In this document: piece after piece, positions 22,746 through 30,403 of the stretch
Layout: each line of letters starts with the position of its first letter
Position numbering within the stretch: the stretch's first letter is position 1
Source: Candidatus Segatella mututuai
GTDB lineage: Bacteria > Bacteroidota > Bacteroidia > Bacteroidales > Bacteroidaceae
Direction of reading: 5' to 3'
DNA: 30,403 nt
NCBI GenBank assembly: GCA_002439605.1
Contig: DJOI01000007.1
Coordinates: 1-30,403, forward strand
Position numbers and translations under genes: made by a program
The notes under the pieces: generated by a model
Seen by the model: only the letters and a program-made list of their open reading frames with translations
Databases searched by the model: none
What the model was told of the DNA's origin: nothing

Positions 22746-24065
22746 ATGAAGGTAATGAAATTCGGAGGTACTTCAGTTGGCTCACCCGAGCGCATGAAGG
22801 GAGTAGCCTCCTTGGTTACAGAATCTGGCGAACCGACTTTTGTCGTGCTTTCTGCGATGAGCGGTACTACAAACTCACTCGTTGAAATCTCCGACTATCT
22901 CTACAAAAAAAATCCAGAGGGTGCAAACGAGGTAATCAACAACTTGGAGAAGAAATACATGCAGCATGTGGAAGAACTCTACTCTACCGAGGAGATGAAG
23001 GACACCACACGCGAGTTCCTTCGTGGCGAATTCGATTATCTGAGATCTTTCACCAAGGATCTCTTCACTTCTTTCGAAGAGAAGAGCATTGTGGCACAGG
23101 GTGAGATCATGAGTACCAACATGGTGGTAAATTACATGAAGGAACAGGGTATCAAGGCTGTATTGCTCAATGCGCTCGACTTTATGCGCACCGATAAGAA
23201 TGCAGAGCCAGACCCACAATACATCAAGGAGAAACTTGCTGATATCATGGAGAAGAACCAGGGACAGCAAATCTACATCACACAGGGCTTCATCTGCCGC
23301 AACGCTTATGGCGAGGTAGACAACCTACAGCGAGGTGGCAGCGACTATACAGCTTCTCTTATTGGCGCAGCACTTCCCGCTGATGAAATTCAGATATGGA
23401 CCGATATCGATGGCATGCACAATAACGATCCACGAATTGTAGAGCATACAGAAGCAGTACACCAACTCAACTTCGAAGAGGCCGCCGAGTTGGCTTATTT
23501 CGGTGCCAAGATTCTCCACCCTACCTGCGTACAGCCTGCCAAGTACGCCGGAATACCTGTAAGACTGAAGAATACCCTCGACCCAAAAGCTGACGGAACC
23601 ATCATTGATAACGTGATCGTCCGTGGCAAGATAAAGGCAGTGGCAGCCAAGGACAACATCACAGCCATCAAAATCAAGAGTAGCCGCATGTTGCTGGCAA
23701 CAGGTTTCCTGCGCAAGGTGTTCGAGATTTTCGAAAGCTACCAAACCCCTATCGACATGATTGCGACATCAGAGGTGGGTGTGAGCATGAGTATTGACAA
23801 TGACACACATCTGAATGATATCGTAAACGAGTTGAAAAAATATGGTACAGTCACTGTCGACTCAGACATGTGTATCATCTGTGTTGTGGGCGATCTCGAC
23901 TGGAGCAACGTCGGTTTCGAGACTCTTGCCACAGAGGCTATGAAGAACATTCCTGTAAGAATGATTTCTTACGGAGGTTCCAACTACAACATTTCATTCC
24001 TCATCAGGGAAAGAGACAAGAAGCAGGCTTTGAAAAATCTAAGCGACAACCTGTTTGGAAAGTAA
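22746..24065 (+). CDS. lysC: Aspartate kinase (monofunctional)
   Basis: The 439 residues phosphorylate aspartate, the first step toward lysine, diaminopimelate, threonine and methionine. The start MKVMKFGGTSVGSPERM has the KFGGTS kinase motif; ITQGFICRNAYGE and GGSDYTASLIGAAL are the substrate/ATP blocks, and WTDIDGMHNNDPR is typical. Two C-terminal ACT domains (about 300-439; YQTPIDMIATSEVGVSMSID, VRMISYGGSNYNISFLI) are the usual allosteric region, so feedback inhibition is expected. There is no homoserine dehydrogenase fusion. A 116-bp AT-rich gap before it shows no convincing promoter consensus. lysA follows 97 bp later, so this pair probably serves lysine and cell-wall diaminopimelate supply. 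Confidence 0.96.
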   Translation: MKVMKFGGTSVGSPERMKGVASLVTESGEPTFVVLSAMSGTTNSLVEISDYLYKKNPEGANEVINNLEKKYMQHVEELYSTEEMKDTTREFLRGEFDYLRSFTKDLFTSFEEKSIVAQGEIMSTNMVVNYMKEQGIKAVLLNALDFMRTDKNAEPDPQYIKEKLADIMEKNQGQQIYITQGFICRNAYGEVDNLQRGGSDYTASLIGAALPADEIQIWTDIDGMHNNDPRIVEHTEAVHQLNFEEAAELAYFGAKILHPTCVQPAKYAGIPVRLKNTLDPKADGTIIDNVIVRGKIKAVAAKDNITAIKIKSSRMLLATGFLRKVFEIFESYQTPIDMIATSEVGVSMSIDNDTHLNDIVNELKKYGTVTVDSDMCIICVVGDLDWSNVGFETLATEAMKNIPVRMISYGGSNYNISFLIRERDKKQALKNLSDNLFGK

Positions 24066-24078
24066 GGATATTCAAGAA

Positions 24079-24126
24079 CAAGGAGTTAAGCTATGGACAT
24101 TCATCTGCAGTCACCTTAACTTCTTG
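24079..24126 (+). other. Hairpin in the lysC-lysA intergenic region
   Basis: Positions 24079-24090 pair with 24115-24126 over 12 bp (one G-T wobble), with a 24-nt loop. No U-tract follows, so it is not a standard terminator. It could be an mRNA-stability or partial-attenuation element, or chance. Confidence 0.4.
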
Positions 24127-24162
24127 GTTCAAAACAATTTAACTATAAAGCAATAAAGCGAA

Positions 24163-25320
24163 ATGAAAGGAACATTTCCTATAGATAAGTTTCAGGAGAC
24201 ACAAACTCCGTTCTACTATTACGACACAACCCTATTAAGACAAACCCTCAGAACCATCTGCGAGGAAGCAGGTAAGCATCCAGGTTTCGAGGTACACTAT
24301 GCCGTAAAAGCAAACGCCAATCCCAAAGTGTTGGGCATCATCAGCCAGGCTGGATTAGGAGCAGACTGCGTGAGCGGAGGAGAAATACAAGCAGCTACCA
24401 ACGCAGGATTTCCCGCCGACAAAATAGTATATGCCGGCGTTGGAAAAAGCGACTGGGAAATCAATCTTGGATTGGAGAAAGGCATCTTTTGCTTCAACGT
24501 GGAGAGCATACCCGAACTGGAAATCATCAACGAGTTGGCTGCCCAAAAGAACAAGATAGCACAGGTATGCTTCCGTATCAATCCTAATGTAGGGGCACAC
24601 ACACATGCCAACATTACCACAGGATTGGCTGAGAACAAATTTGGAATTGCCATGCACGACATGGAGAATGTCATCGCCGAGGCTGCAACAATGAAGAACA
24701 TCAAGTTCATCGGACTGCATTTTCACATTGGTAGCCAAATACTTGACATGGGAGACTTCGAGGCTCTCTGCAACAGAATCAATGAACTACAGAACCAGTT
24801 GGAAGCCCATCACATCGAGGTGAAGAACATCAATGTAGGAGGTGGCCTCGGAATAGACTACAAGCATCCCAACCGCATGCCCATACCAGACTTCAAGTCT
24901 TACTTCGACACTTATGCAAAACACCTGAAACTACGTGACGGACAAAGGGTACATTTCGAATTAGGCCGTGCTGTAGTGGGCCAGATGGGGACACTCATCA
25001 CAAGAACCCTCTACGTGAAACAAGGTACAGCCAAGCAGTTTGTCATCGTAGATGCCGGCATGACCGATCTCATACGGCCCGCACTCTATCAGGCATATCA
25101 TAAGATAGAGAATCTTTCGAGTGAGGAACCGGCAGAAACCTATGATGTGGTAGGTCCCATCTGCGAATCGAGCGATGTCTTTGCCAAGGCTATCGACCTA
25201 AACAAGACCCATCGTGGCGACCTCATTGCACTCCGCTCGGCAGGAGCCTATGGCGAGATTATGGCAAGTCAGTACAACTGCCGACAGCTGCCCAAAGGCT
25301 ACATCACCGAAGAAATGTAA
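24163..25320 (+). CDS. lysA: Diaminopimelate decarboxylase
   Basis: This 385-residue fold-type III PLP enzyme decarboxylates meso-diaminopimelate to lysine. The Schiff-base lysine is K49 in HYAVKANANP. Other family blocks are GLHFHIGSQI, NVGGGLGIDY (phosphate binding), FELGRAVVG and the active-site Cys in GPICESSDVFAK. Length is slightly short of the about 420 of many homologues but has all blocks and a natural end. It is downstream of lysC, 97 bp away, and the GT2-like gene begins 31 bp after it. Confidence 0.96.
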   Translation: MKGTFPIDKFQETQTPFYYYDTTLLRQTLRTICEEAGKHPGFEVHYAVKANANPKVLGIISQAGLGADCVSGGEIQAATNAGFPADKIVYAGVGKSDWEINLGLEKGIFCFNVESIPELEIINELAAQKNKIAQVCFRINPNVGAHTHANITTGLAENKFGIAMHDMENVIAEAATMKNIKFIGLHFHIGSQILDMGDFEALCNRINELQNQLEAHHIEVKNINVGGGLGIDYKHPNRMPIPDFKSYFDTYAKHLKLRDGQRVHFELGRAVVGQMGTLITRTLYVKQGTAKQFVIVDAGMTDLIRPALYQAYHKIENLSSEEPAETYDVVGPICESSDVFAKAIDLNKTHRGDLIALRSAGAYGEIMASQYNCRQLPKGYITEEM

Positions 25321-25350
25321 GGTACTAAAAATACGAGAAAATAAACTAAA

Positions 25351-26532
25351 ATGATGATAATCAGTTTAACTACTATTATCGCTGGCGTAGCAATGGTTTT
25401 ATTGGCAATCCTCGGATCGCTAATCAATCCATTTCTGCGCTCATTGCGTCTAAATAAAAAAGAAGACCAGGCAACAGAAGAAGAAGATACTGAAGACACT
25501 ACAGCATCCCAGTCACAGCCTCCAGTCACCGTACTTATCACAGCTCACGACAATCTGCCAGAGCTGGAACGCAACCTGCACACTTTCCTTGAGCAGAAAT
25601 ATCCTGCCGATTATCAGGTCGTGGTAGTCTGCCAGAGCAGTGACGGTGAGACCATCGACTTTCTGAAACGCCAGTCTTCAGAAAATCCACACCTTTATTA
25701 TACCTACATACCAGAAAGCTCACGCTATATGAGTCGAAAGAAACTGCAGATTACCGTAGGCGTGAAAGCATCCAAACACGAGTGGATTTTGCTCACTGAG
25801 CCTACCTGCATGGCTTGCAGCGAGGAATGGCTCGCCAATATGGCCCGACAGTGTCAGGAGCCCAACCACCTTGTGTTGGGCTATGTAAGCACCGAGGAAA
25901 GTTGCAAAGGTGTGCGCCGATTCGACATGATCAGAAAAGCCTATTATCTGTTGCGCAGGGCACAACGCTCCTATGGATATCGCACCAACCTGCCCAATGT
26001 CATCTTCCGCAAGAGCGACTTCATGCGTGAACATGGCTATCAGGGCAACTTGAAGTATGTGCGTGGCGAGTATGATTTCTTAGTCAACAAATATGCCCTG
26101 TGTGGCGATACCGCTGTAGAGTTATCCCCATCGGCATGGCTTCAGCAGGAATCCCCTACCAACAAGAACTGGCACAACGAAAGCCTCTATCTACAGGCTT
26201 CCCGCAAGTCGCTCCGACGCAATCTTTCCATGAGAGCCCTGATGTTCATCGACCACCTCATCCCCCACCTCAGCCTCATCGCCTCCATAGCCGCCTTGGC
26301 CTACTCGGTTGTGACGAAAGACAGGATATTGACGGGCTGCGCAGTTTTTTCCCTGTTGCTACTCATCATCCTACGAACCATCATTGCCCACAGAGCCGTG
26401 TCCTATTTCGACTCTTTCATTCCTACGTATAAGTTGCCCTTCTACGAGTATGGGATCATCTGGCGCAACTTCGCCAACAAAGTACGCTACTGGCGAGCCG
26501 ACAAAAACGACTTTACCAGCCATAAGCTATAA
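25351..26532 (+). CDS. GT2-like membrane protein with non-canonical DxD position
   Basis: The 393 residues start with a membrane helix (ISLTTIIAGVAMVLLAILGS), then an acidic linker, then a GT-A-like region at about 55-270 (PVTVLITAHDNLPELERNL; YQVVVVCQSSDGETIDFL). C-terminal hydrophobic segments (about 300-345) again look membrane-spanning. The region where family members have LLTDADC reads LLTEPTCMACSEEWL, so the metal-binding acidic pair is largely missing. The C-terminal acceptor region (about 235-285) keeps the aromatic/charged style of GT2 proteins. It may still use nucleotide sugars, or it may be a catalytically impaired relative. It sits between lysA and an orphan GT-B-like gene, 51 bp apart. 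Confidence 0.8.
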   Translation: MMIISLTTIIAGVAMVLLAILGSLINPFLRSLRLNKKEDQATEEEDTEDTTASQSQPPVTVLITAHDNLPELERNLHTFLEQKYPADYQVVVVCQSSDGETIDFLKRQSSENPHLYYTYIPESSRYMSRKKLQITVGVKASKHEWILLTEPTCMACSEEWLANMARQCQEPNHLVLGYVSTEESCKGVRRFDMIRKAYYLLRRAQRSYGYRTNLPNVIFRKSDFMREHGYQGNLKYVRGEYDFLVNKYALCGDTAVELSPSAWLQQESPTNKNWHNESLYLQASRKSLRRNLSMRALMFIDHLIPHLSLIASIAALAYSVVTKDRILTGCAVFSLLLLIILRTIIAHRAVSYFDSFIPTYKLPFYEYGIIWRNFANKVRYWRADKNDFTSHKL

Positions 26533-26582
26533 AGAAGATACAAAAGGAAGCATGGAAACATTGCGAAAAACTTAAATAGCCA

Positions 26583-27359
26583 ATGATGAAAATATATTTA
26601 TTCGCAACCAAGGAAAAGAGACAATACGCCATGTACAAAGCCTACATCGAGGCTTTGCTGCAAAGACTCGACATTGCCGACACCATGGAGGATGCCGATG
26701 TGGTATTGTTTCTTGGTGCATGGTCGCACAAAGGAGCCCGTCTGGCACAGTGCTCCAAGAAGATGGGCATCCCATACATTGTTTGTCCATTGGGCGACAT
26801 TTCGGCAAGAAACCGCCATACCCCTTGCTTGAGAAGAAACCTGCAAGCCGTTGCCTATCAGAAAGCTATGTACAAAGCGGCAGAACTCATCGTCGCCACC
26901 ACGCCCTTGGAAAAAGAATATCTCACCTCTTTGGGTTGGAACAACCACATCTCGCTCATCCGATATTTCGGCTACAGCCATCTCACCACAGAACAGTCCA
27001 TGATAGAAGACTGGCAAGGCACTGATGCCTTCACCTTCAACAACTACGAGAAGCGAAAGGCAGAAGCCATAGCTGCGAAGACCAACGACCCCATCATCGC
27101 ACAAATCATGCAGATAAAAAGCAGGATGCCGCACAAGAACATTCCGCAAAAATACATTGACGACCTGCATGCACTGCTCTATGCCGACAACTACGACGAG
27201 GATGCCGTCAATGCGGAACTCGCCAAGCAGAAGCTCGACCTGTATGCGGCAGCCGTCTTCCAAGCCATGGCCGAGAAGACAGGCCTCACCGAGGGATTCA
27301 TGCCCCTGCCTGCAAAAAGAGGCAGAAAGAGCAAACAAATTCTGAAATACATCAAGTAA
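26583..27359 (+). CDS. Orphan protein resembling the N-terminal half of a GT4 glycosyltransferase
   Basis: This 258-residue cytoplasmic protein has, from about 40 to 125, the pattern of the acceptor-binding half of a GT-B/GT4 enzyme: VLFLGAWSHKGA, IPYIVCPLGDISARNR, AVAYQKAMYKAAELIVATT and EYLTSLGWNNHISLI. The expected second (donor-binding) Rossmann domain with its Gly-rich and EPFG-type motifs does not follow. Instead residues about 150-258 are mostly helical and end in a basic tail (AKRGRKSKQILKYIK). I do not recognise a family. There is no frameshift: the frame is clean and ends normally. It lies between the GT2-like gene and hrpB, 28 bp before the latter. A glycosyltransferase function is uncertain; a regulatory or partner role is possible. 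Confidence 0.75.
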   Translation: MMKIYLFATKEKRQYAMYKAYIEALLQRLDIADTMEDADVVLFLGAWSHKGARLAQCSKKMGIPYIVCPLGDISARNRHTPCLRRNLQAVAYQKAMYKAAELIVATTPLEKEYLTSLGWNNHISLIRYFGYSHLTTEQSMIEDWQGTDAFTFNNYEKRKAEAIAAKTNDPIIAQIMQIKSRMPHKNIPQKYIDDLHALLYADNYDEDAVNAELAKQKLDLYAAAVFQAMAEKTGLTEGFMPLPAKRGRKSKQILKYIK

Positions 27360-27387
27360 ACTTACAACCATATGCCCATCTCTGTTC

Positions 27388-29889
27388 ATGATTGATTACC
27401 CAAGAATTAGCACCTTGGCAGGCTCTCTGCCTGCATTCAGCATAGCCGACTCCGTCAACCAAGCATTGAGAGAGTCGGCTAATATTGTTGTCACAGCTCC
27501 TCCAGGAGCAGGCAAGTCTACCTTGCTTCCTCTCACCATCCTCAAGGGAATAGGTAGCAAGGGAAAGATATTAATGCTGGAACCGAGACGACTTGCAGCC
27601 CGACAAATAGCCGAACGAATGGCAAGTCTCTTAGGCGAACCTGCCGGCAAGACTGTGGGCTACCGTGTACGATTCGACAACAAGGTGACGACCGAGACCC
27701 GTATCGAGGTCCTCACGGAAGGCATCCTTACCCGAAAGCTCGTAAGCGACGCCACCCTCGAGGGCATCGATGTGGTCATCTTCGACGAATTCCACGAAAG
27801 AAGCATCCATTCCGACTTGGCATTGGCTCTTACCCTACAGGCACAGCATATCATCCGTCCCGACCTGAAAATCATCATCATGTCGGCCACCATCGACACT
27901 GTTTCCATCTGCCAGTCCCTTCATGCACCACTCATCAAGTGCACAGGGAAAATGTTTCCAGTAAAGACTATCTATACAGAAACCGAAATCGACAAATACC
28001 ATATATATAAAGAGGTGGCTGCCATCGTGATGAGAGCCCACCGGGAACATGAGGGCGATATCCTTGCCTTCCTGCCAGGACAAACCGACATACAGAGATG
28101 CGAGGAACTCCTTGCCGACAGCCTTGCCGACACATCGACGTCGGTATATCCACTCTATGGCAACCTCTCGCCAGAGAAACAGCAGCAGGCCATAGCTCCA
28201 TCGCGGCAAGGCAAGCGAAAGATTGTTCTCGCCACCCCCATCGCCGAGACATCACTCACCATCGAAGGCGTGAGAATCGTTGTAGACTCAGGATTCTGCC
28301 GCCAGTTGGTGTATGATGCCCGAACAGGTCTAAGCCACCTCGAGACCGTGCGCATCAGCAAAGACATGGCCACCCAAAGAAAAGGACGAGCCGGCAGAGT
28401 GGCAGAAGGAATATGCTACCGACTATGGTCGCACAATTCGGAACATCTCATGCGAGAACAACGAAAGCCAGAGATAGAGGAAGCCGACCTCGCCTCGATG
28501 GTACTCGACATTGCAGCCTTTGGCGAGAACGACCCGATGTCGCTTCCATGGATTACTCCGCCTTCTAAGAGCAACACAGTCAACGCCAAACGCTTACTTC
28601 TTTCTCTTAAAGCGATAAACGAAGATGGCAGTACTACGCCATTAGGCAAAAAAATGGCGGCATTGCCTTGCCATCCACGCATAGCCAAGATGATGCTCTG
28701 TTCCGGCACAGATGCCCAAAAAGCCTTGGCATGCGACATGGCCGCCATATTGGAGGAAAAAGACCCAATGAACGAAAACGAGGACTCAGACATGACGCTG
28801 CGCATCGCCATGCTGCGTTCGCAAAGAGAGAGGAAGGACCTGGGCAAATGGGCACGCATCGCACAGATAGCCCAGGAATACCGCAAGATGCTCAAGGCAA
28901 AGGAGAACAACCGCCCTGTCGACCCAGAGGAAGTGGGAAGCTTGATAGCCTCAGCCTATCCCGAGCGAATAGCCATGGCCATCGACAACATTGGCAACTT
29001 CAAGATGTCAGGCGGACAGCATATATTCATCGAGCGAAACGACTCCATGTCCTTGCATCCCTGGCTTGCCATCGCTTCACTCAACTCCACCGCCAACAAA
29101 GGCAAGGTGTTCCTCTCTGCCCCCATCAGCATCAGCAACTTACCCACCTCTACATTCACCAACATCTCGTGGGACAGCAAGGCAGGAGCCGTGCGGATGC
29201 AAAGAGAAAAACGAATCGGACAGCTCGTCATAGAAAGCAAACCCATCCACGACGCAGACAAAGAACAAATTGTCGGCATCATCTGCACCGCCGTCAAGAA
29301 AGAAGGACTCAGTATGCTCGACTGGAACGAGAAAGTGAAACGTCTGCAGCAAAGAGTGGCAAAGGTAAAGCAATGGCATCCAGAAATGAACGTGCCAGAC
29401 CTCACTACCGAGCATCTGCTGTCGACAGCCTCGGAATGGCTTCCCTTCTATCTGGAGCAAGAGGGCAAATTGAGAACGACCACTGCCGAACTCAAGAAAC
29501 TCGACCTTGCCGAGATGCTATGGGCACAGATACCATACGAACAGCAGGAAGAGATAAACCACTTGGCACCGACCCATATCGAAGTACCTTCAGGCAGCCA
29601 CATCCGTATCGACTACCGACCTGGAGCCGAAGCACCCGTGCTGAGCGTACGCCTGCAAGAATGTTTCGGTATGCCCCAGACTCCCAGGGTGGACAACGGC
29701 AAACGCCCCCTATTGCTGGAGCTCCTGTCGCCGGGCTTCAAACCCGTACAACTCACACAAGACCTCGCTAATTTCTGGCAAAGCACCTATTTCGAGGTAC
29801 GCAAGGAACTAAAGCGCCGTTATCCCAAGCATTTCTGGCCCGAGAACCCTTTAGAGAGCGAGGCTGTGAGAGGTGTGAAAAGAAAATAA
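27388..29889 (+). CDS. hrpB: ATP-dependent RNA/DNA helicase HrpB
   Basis: The 833 residues show all helicase superfamily 2 DEAH-group motifs: GAGKST at 40-45, EPRRLAARQIAERMA, DEFHERS near 133-139, MSATIDT, PIAETSLTIEGVRIVVDSG and TQRKGRAGRVAEG. Next come the helicase-associated region and the HrpB-specific C-terminus, ending in WQSTYFEVRKELKRRYPKHF, then a PENP tail. HrpB is a cytosolic helicase of poorly known role. The motif II is DEFH, as usual for HrpB. It starts 28 bp after the orphan gene and may be transcribed with it. Confidence 0.94.
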   Translation: MIDYPRISTLAGSLPAFSIADSVNQALRESANIVVTAPPGAGKSTLLPLTILKGIGSKGKILMLEPRRLAARQIAERMASLLGEPAGKTVGYRVRFDNKVTTETRIEVLTEGILTRKLVSDATLEGIDVVIFDEFHERSIHSDLALALTLQAQHIIRPDLKIIIMSATIDTVSICQSLHAPLIKCTGKMFPVKTIYTETEIDKYHIYKEVAAIVMRAHREHEGDILAFLPGQTDIQRCEELLADSLADTSTSVYPLYGNLSPEKQQQAIAPSRQGKRKIVLATPIAETSLTIEGVRIVVDSGFCRQLVYDARTGLSHLETVRISKDMATQRKGRAGRVAEGICYRLWSHNSEHLMREQRKPEIEEADLASMVLDIAAFGENDPMSLPWITPPSKSNTVNAKRLLLSLKAINEDGSTTPLGKKMAALPCHPRIAKMMLCSGTDAQKALACDMAAILEEKDPMNENEDSDMTLRIAMLRSQRERKDLGKWARIAQIAQEYRKMLKAKENNRPVDPEEVGSLIASAYPERIAMAIDNIGNFKMSGGQHIFIERNDSMSLHPWLAIASLNSTANKGKVFLSAPISISNLPTSTFTNISWDSKAGAVRMQREKRIGQLVIESKPIHDADKEQIVGIICTAVKKEGLSMLDWNEKVKRLQQRVAKVKQWHPEMNVPDLTTEHLLSTASEWLPFYLEQEGKLRTTTAELKKLDLAEMLWAQIPYEQQEEINHLAPTHIEVPSGSHIRIDYRPGAEAPVLSVRLQECFGMPQTPRVDNGKRPLLLELLSPGFKPVQLTQDLANFWQSTYFEVRKELKRRYPKHFWPENPLESEAVRGVKRK

Positions 29890-29944
29890 GCCGATGCCTC
29901 AGTACTTTTCTGCCAAAACACGCCTGCGTTTGCAGCAATTTATG

Positions 29945-29952
29945 TACTTTTG
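29945..29952 (+). promoter_or_regulatory. -7 element of the DUF486 gene
   Basis: TACTTTTG matches TAnnTTTG, 16 bp before the ATG at 29969. No TTTG is at the -33 position. Confidence 0.45.
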
Positions 29953-29968
29953 CATACAAAAACGAAAA

Positions 29969-30337
29969 ATGAACGGAATATACACAATTCTCCTCTTGGT
30001 GTTAAGCAACATTTTCATGACCATAGCATGGTATGGACACCTCAAACTGCAACAAACTGGCGTCAGCAGCAACTGGCCCTTGGCTGGTGTGATAGTCTTC
30101 AGCTGGGCGATAGCCTTCTTCGAATACTGCTGCCAGGTGCCAGCCAACCGCATCGGCTTCATCGGCAACGGCGGGCCTTTCTCTTTGGTCCAGCTCAAGG
30201 TGATACAGGAATGCGTTTCCCTCATCGTCTTCGCCATCATTGCCAACGTTCTCTTCCAGGGGCAAAGTCTGCACTGGAACCATTTAGCAGCCTTTCTCTG
30301 CCTGATAGCCGCCGTCTACTTCGTCTTCATGAAGTAA
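29969..30337 (+). CDS. DUF486 (DMT-family) small membrane protein
   Basis: Starting at the ATG at 29969 gives 122 residues; the upstream ATG at 29894 would prepend a basic, non-hydrophobic stretch that covers the promoter and is rejected. Four hydrophobic helices are visible: TILLLVLSNIFMTIAWY, LAGVIVFSWAIAFFEYC, LVQLKVIQECVSLIVFAIIAN and the last (LAAFLCLIAAVYFVF). The block FMTIAWYGHLK and the GPFSLVQLKVIQE helix are diagnostic of DUF486. Family size is about 110-120, so it is full length. Function is unknown, although the drug/metabolite-transporter fold suggests small-molecule transport. It lies 80 bp after hrpB. Confidence 0.9.
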   Translation: MNGIYTILLLVLSNIFMTIAWYGHLKLQQTGVSSNWPLAGVIVFSWAIAFFEYCCQVPANRIGFIGNGGPFSLVQLKVIQECVSLIVFAIIANVLFQGQSLHWNHLAAFLCLIAAVYFVFMK

Positions 30338-30403
30338 TACAGACAAAGGCTGAGGGGCAGGGAATGTTCTTTACTTGCTGCCCTTTCTTCGATTGCAATC
30401 TCT

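Noticed and set aside
26598..27389. 263-codon open frame on the minus strand
   Set aside because: It is antisense to the GT4-like gene, which has family-like motifs, and has no independent start signal or domain.
28668..29771. 367-codon open frame on the plus strand
   Set aside because: It is a shifted frame inside hrpB with an Arg/His/Gln-rich, low-order composition; the HrpB motifs run through the other frame without a break.
29894..29968. 25-residue extension of the DUF486 protein
   Set aside because: It includes the -7 element and is not hydrophobic, whereas DUF486 proteins begin directly with a membrane helix.
30352..30386. Possible terminator after the DUF486 gene
   Set aside because: GGGGCAG and CTGCCCT can pair, but the stem is short with wobbles, the spacer is long and the following T-run is broken (TTTCTTC). 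It is too weak to list.

Overview
The window reads as a chromosomal stretch of a Bacteroidetes bacterium, most likely Prevotella/Segatella. The support is: repeated Bacteroidetes-type promoter elements (TAnnTTTG at -7, in the best cases with TTTG 19-20 bp upstream); PCMD-domain and calycin-like surface proteins; lipoproteins with short lipoboxes; a Prevotella-style C-terminal tail on a secreted protein; a DUF4301 protein; an HU/SPOR membrane protein; and the local order hisH-hisA-hisF-hisIE-ftsE-lysC-lysA. Species assignment is inference. I saw no tRNA, rRNA, CRISPR, insertion sequence, phage or integrative-element signal, and no gene-free stretch longer than about 200 bp.

Region 1 (1-4650) is a cell-surface cluster: a secreted calycin-like/PCMD protein with its own promoter and terminator, then a three-gene operon (PCMD lipoprotein, outer-membrane beta-barrel, small lipoprotein) closed by a strong terminator. 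Region 2 (4715-11149) holds a DUF4301 protein that to my eye is a divergent UDP-sugar-pyrophosphorylase-like enzyme, a divergently transcribed long Rel protein whose hydrolase centre is destroyed while its synthetase centre is intact, and a Pif1/RecD-like helicase gene broken by a frameshift and an amber codon. Region 3 (11150-17300) holds an SLC13/DASS permease divergent from a secreted GH3 glycosidase with a PA14 insert (xylosidase-like). Convergent to the latter are a lipoprotein and a lone rfbC, with a 42-bp tail-to-tail overlap.

Region 4 (17263-22629) starts with an HU-fold/SPOR membrane protein paired with a zinc-ribbon/FHA protein. It continues with the late histidine genes hisH, hisA, hisF and hisIE, followed closely by a solitary ftsE. 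Region 5 (22746-30403) has lysC and lysA (lysine/diaminopimelate branch), then a membrane GT2-like protein without the usual DxD residues, an orphan protein resembling only the N-terminal half of a GT4 glycosyltransferase, the helicase hrpB, and a DUF486 membrane protein.

Most of the window is ordinary core-genome content. The items most worth follow-up are the likely enzymatic identity of the DUF4301 protein, the hydrolase-dead Rel with an RMRD specificity motif, the pair of degenerate-looking glycosyltransferases, two genes whose best promoters sit about 5 nt from the start codon, and the four-gene surface cluster. I did not find a clear previously undescribed multi-gene system, and all functions below are read from sequence by eye.
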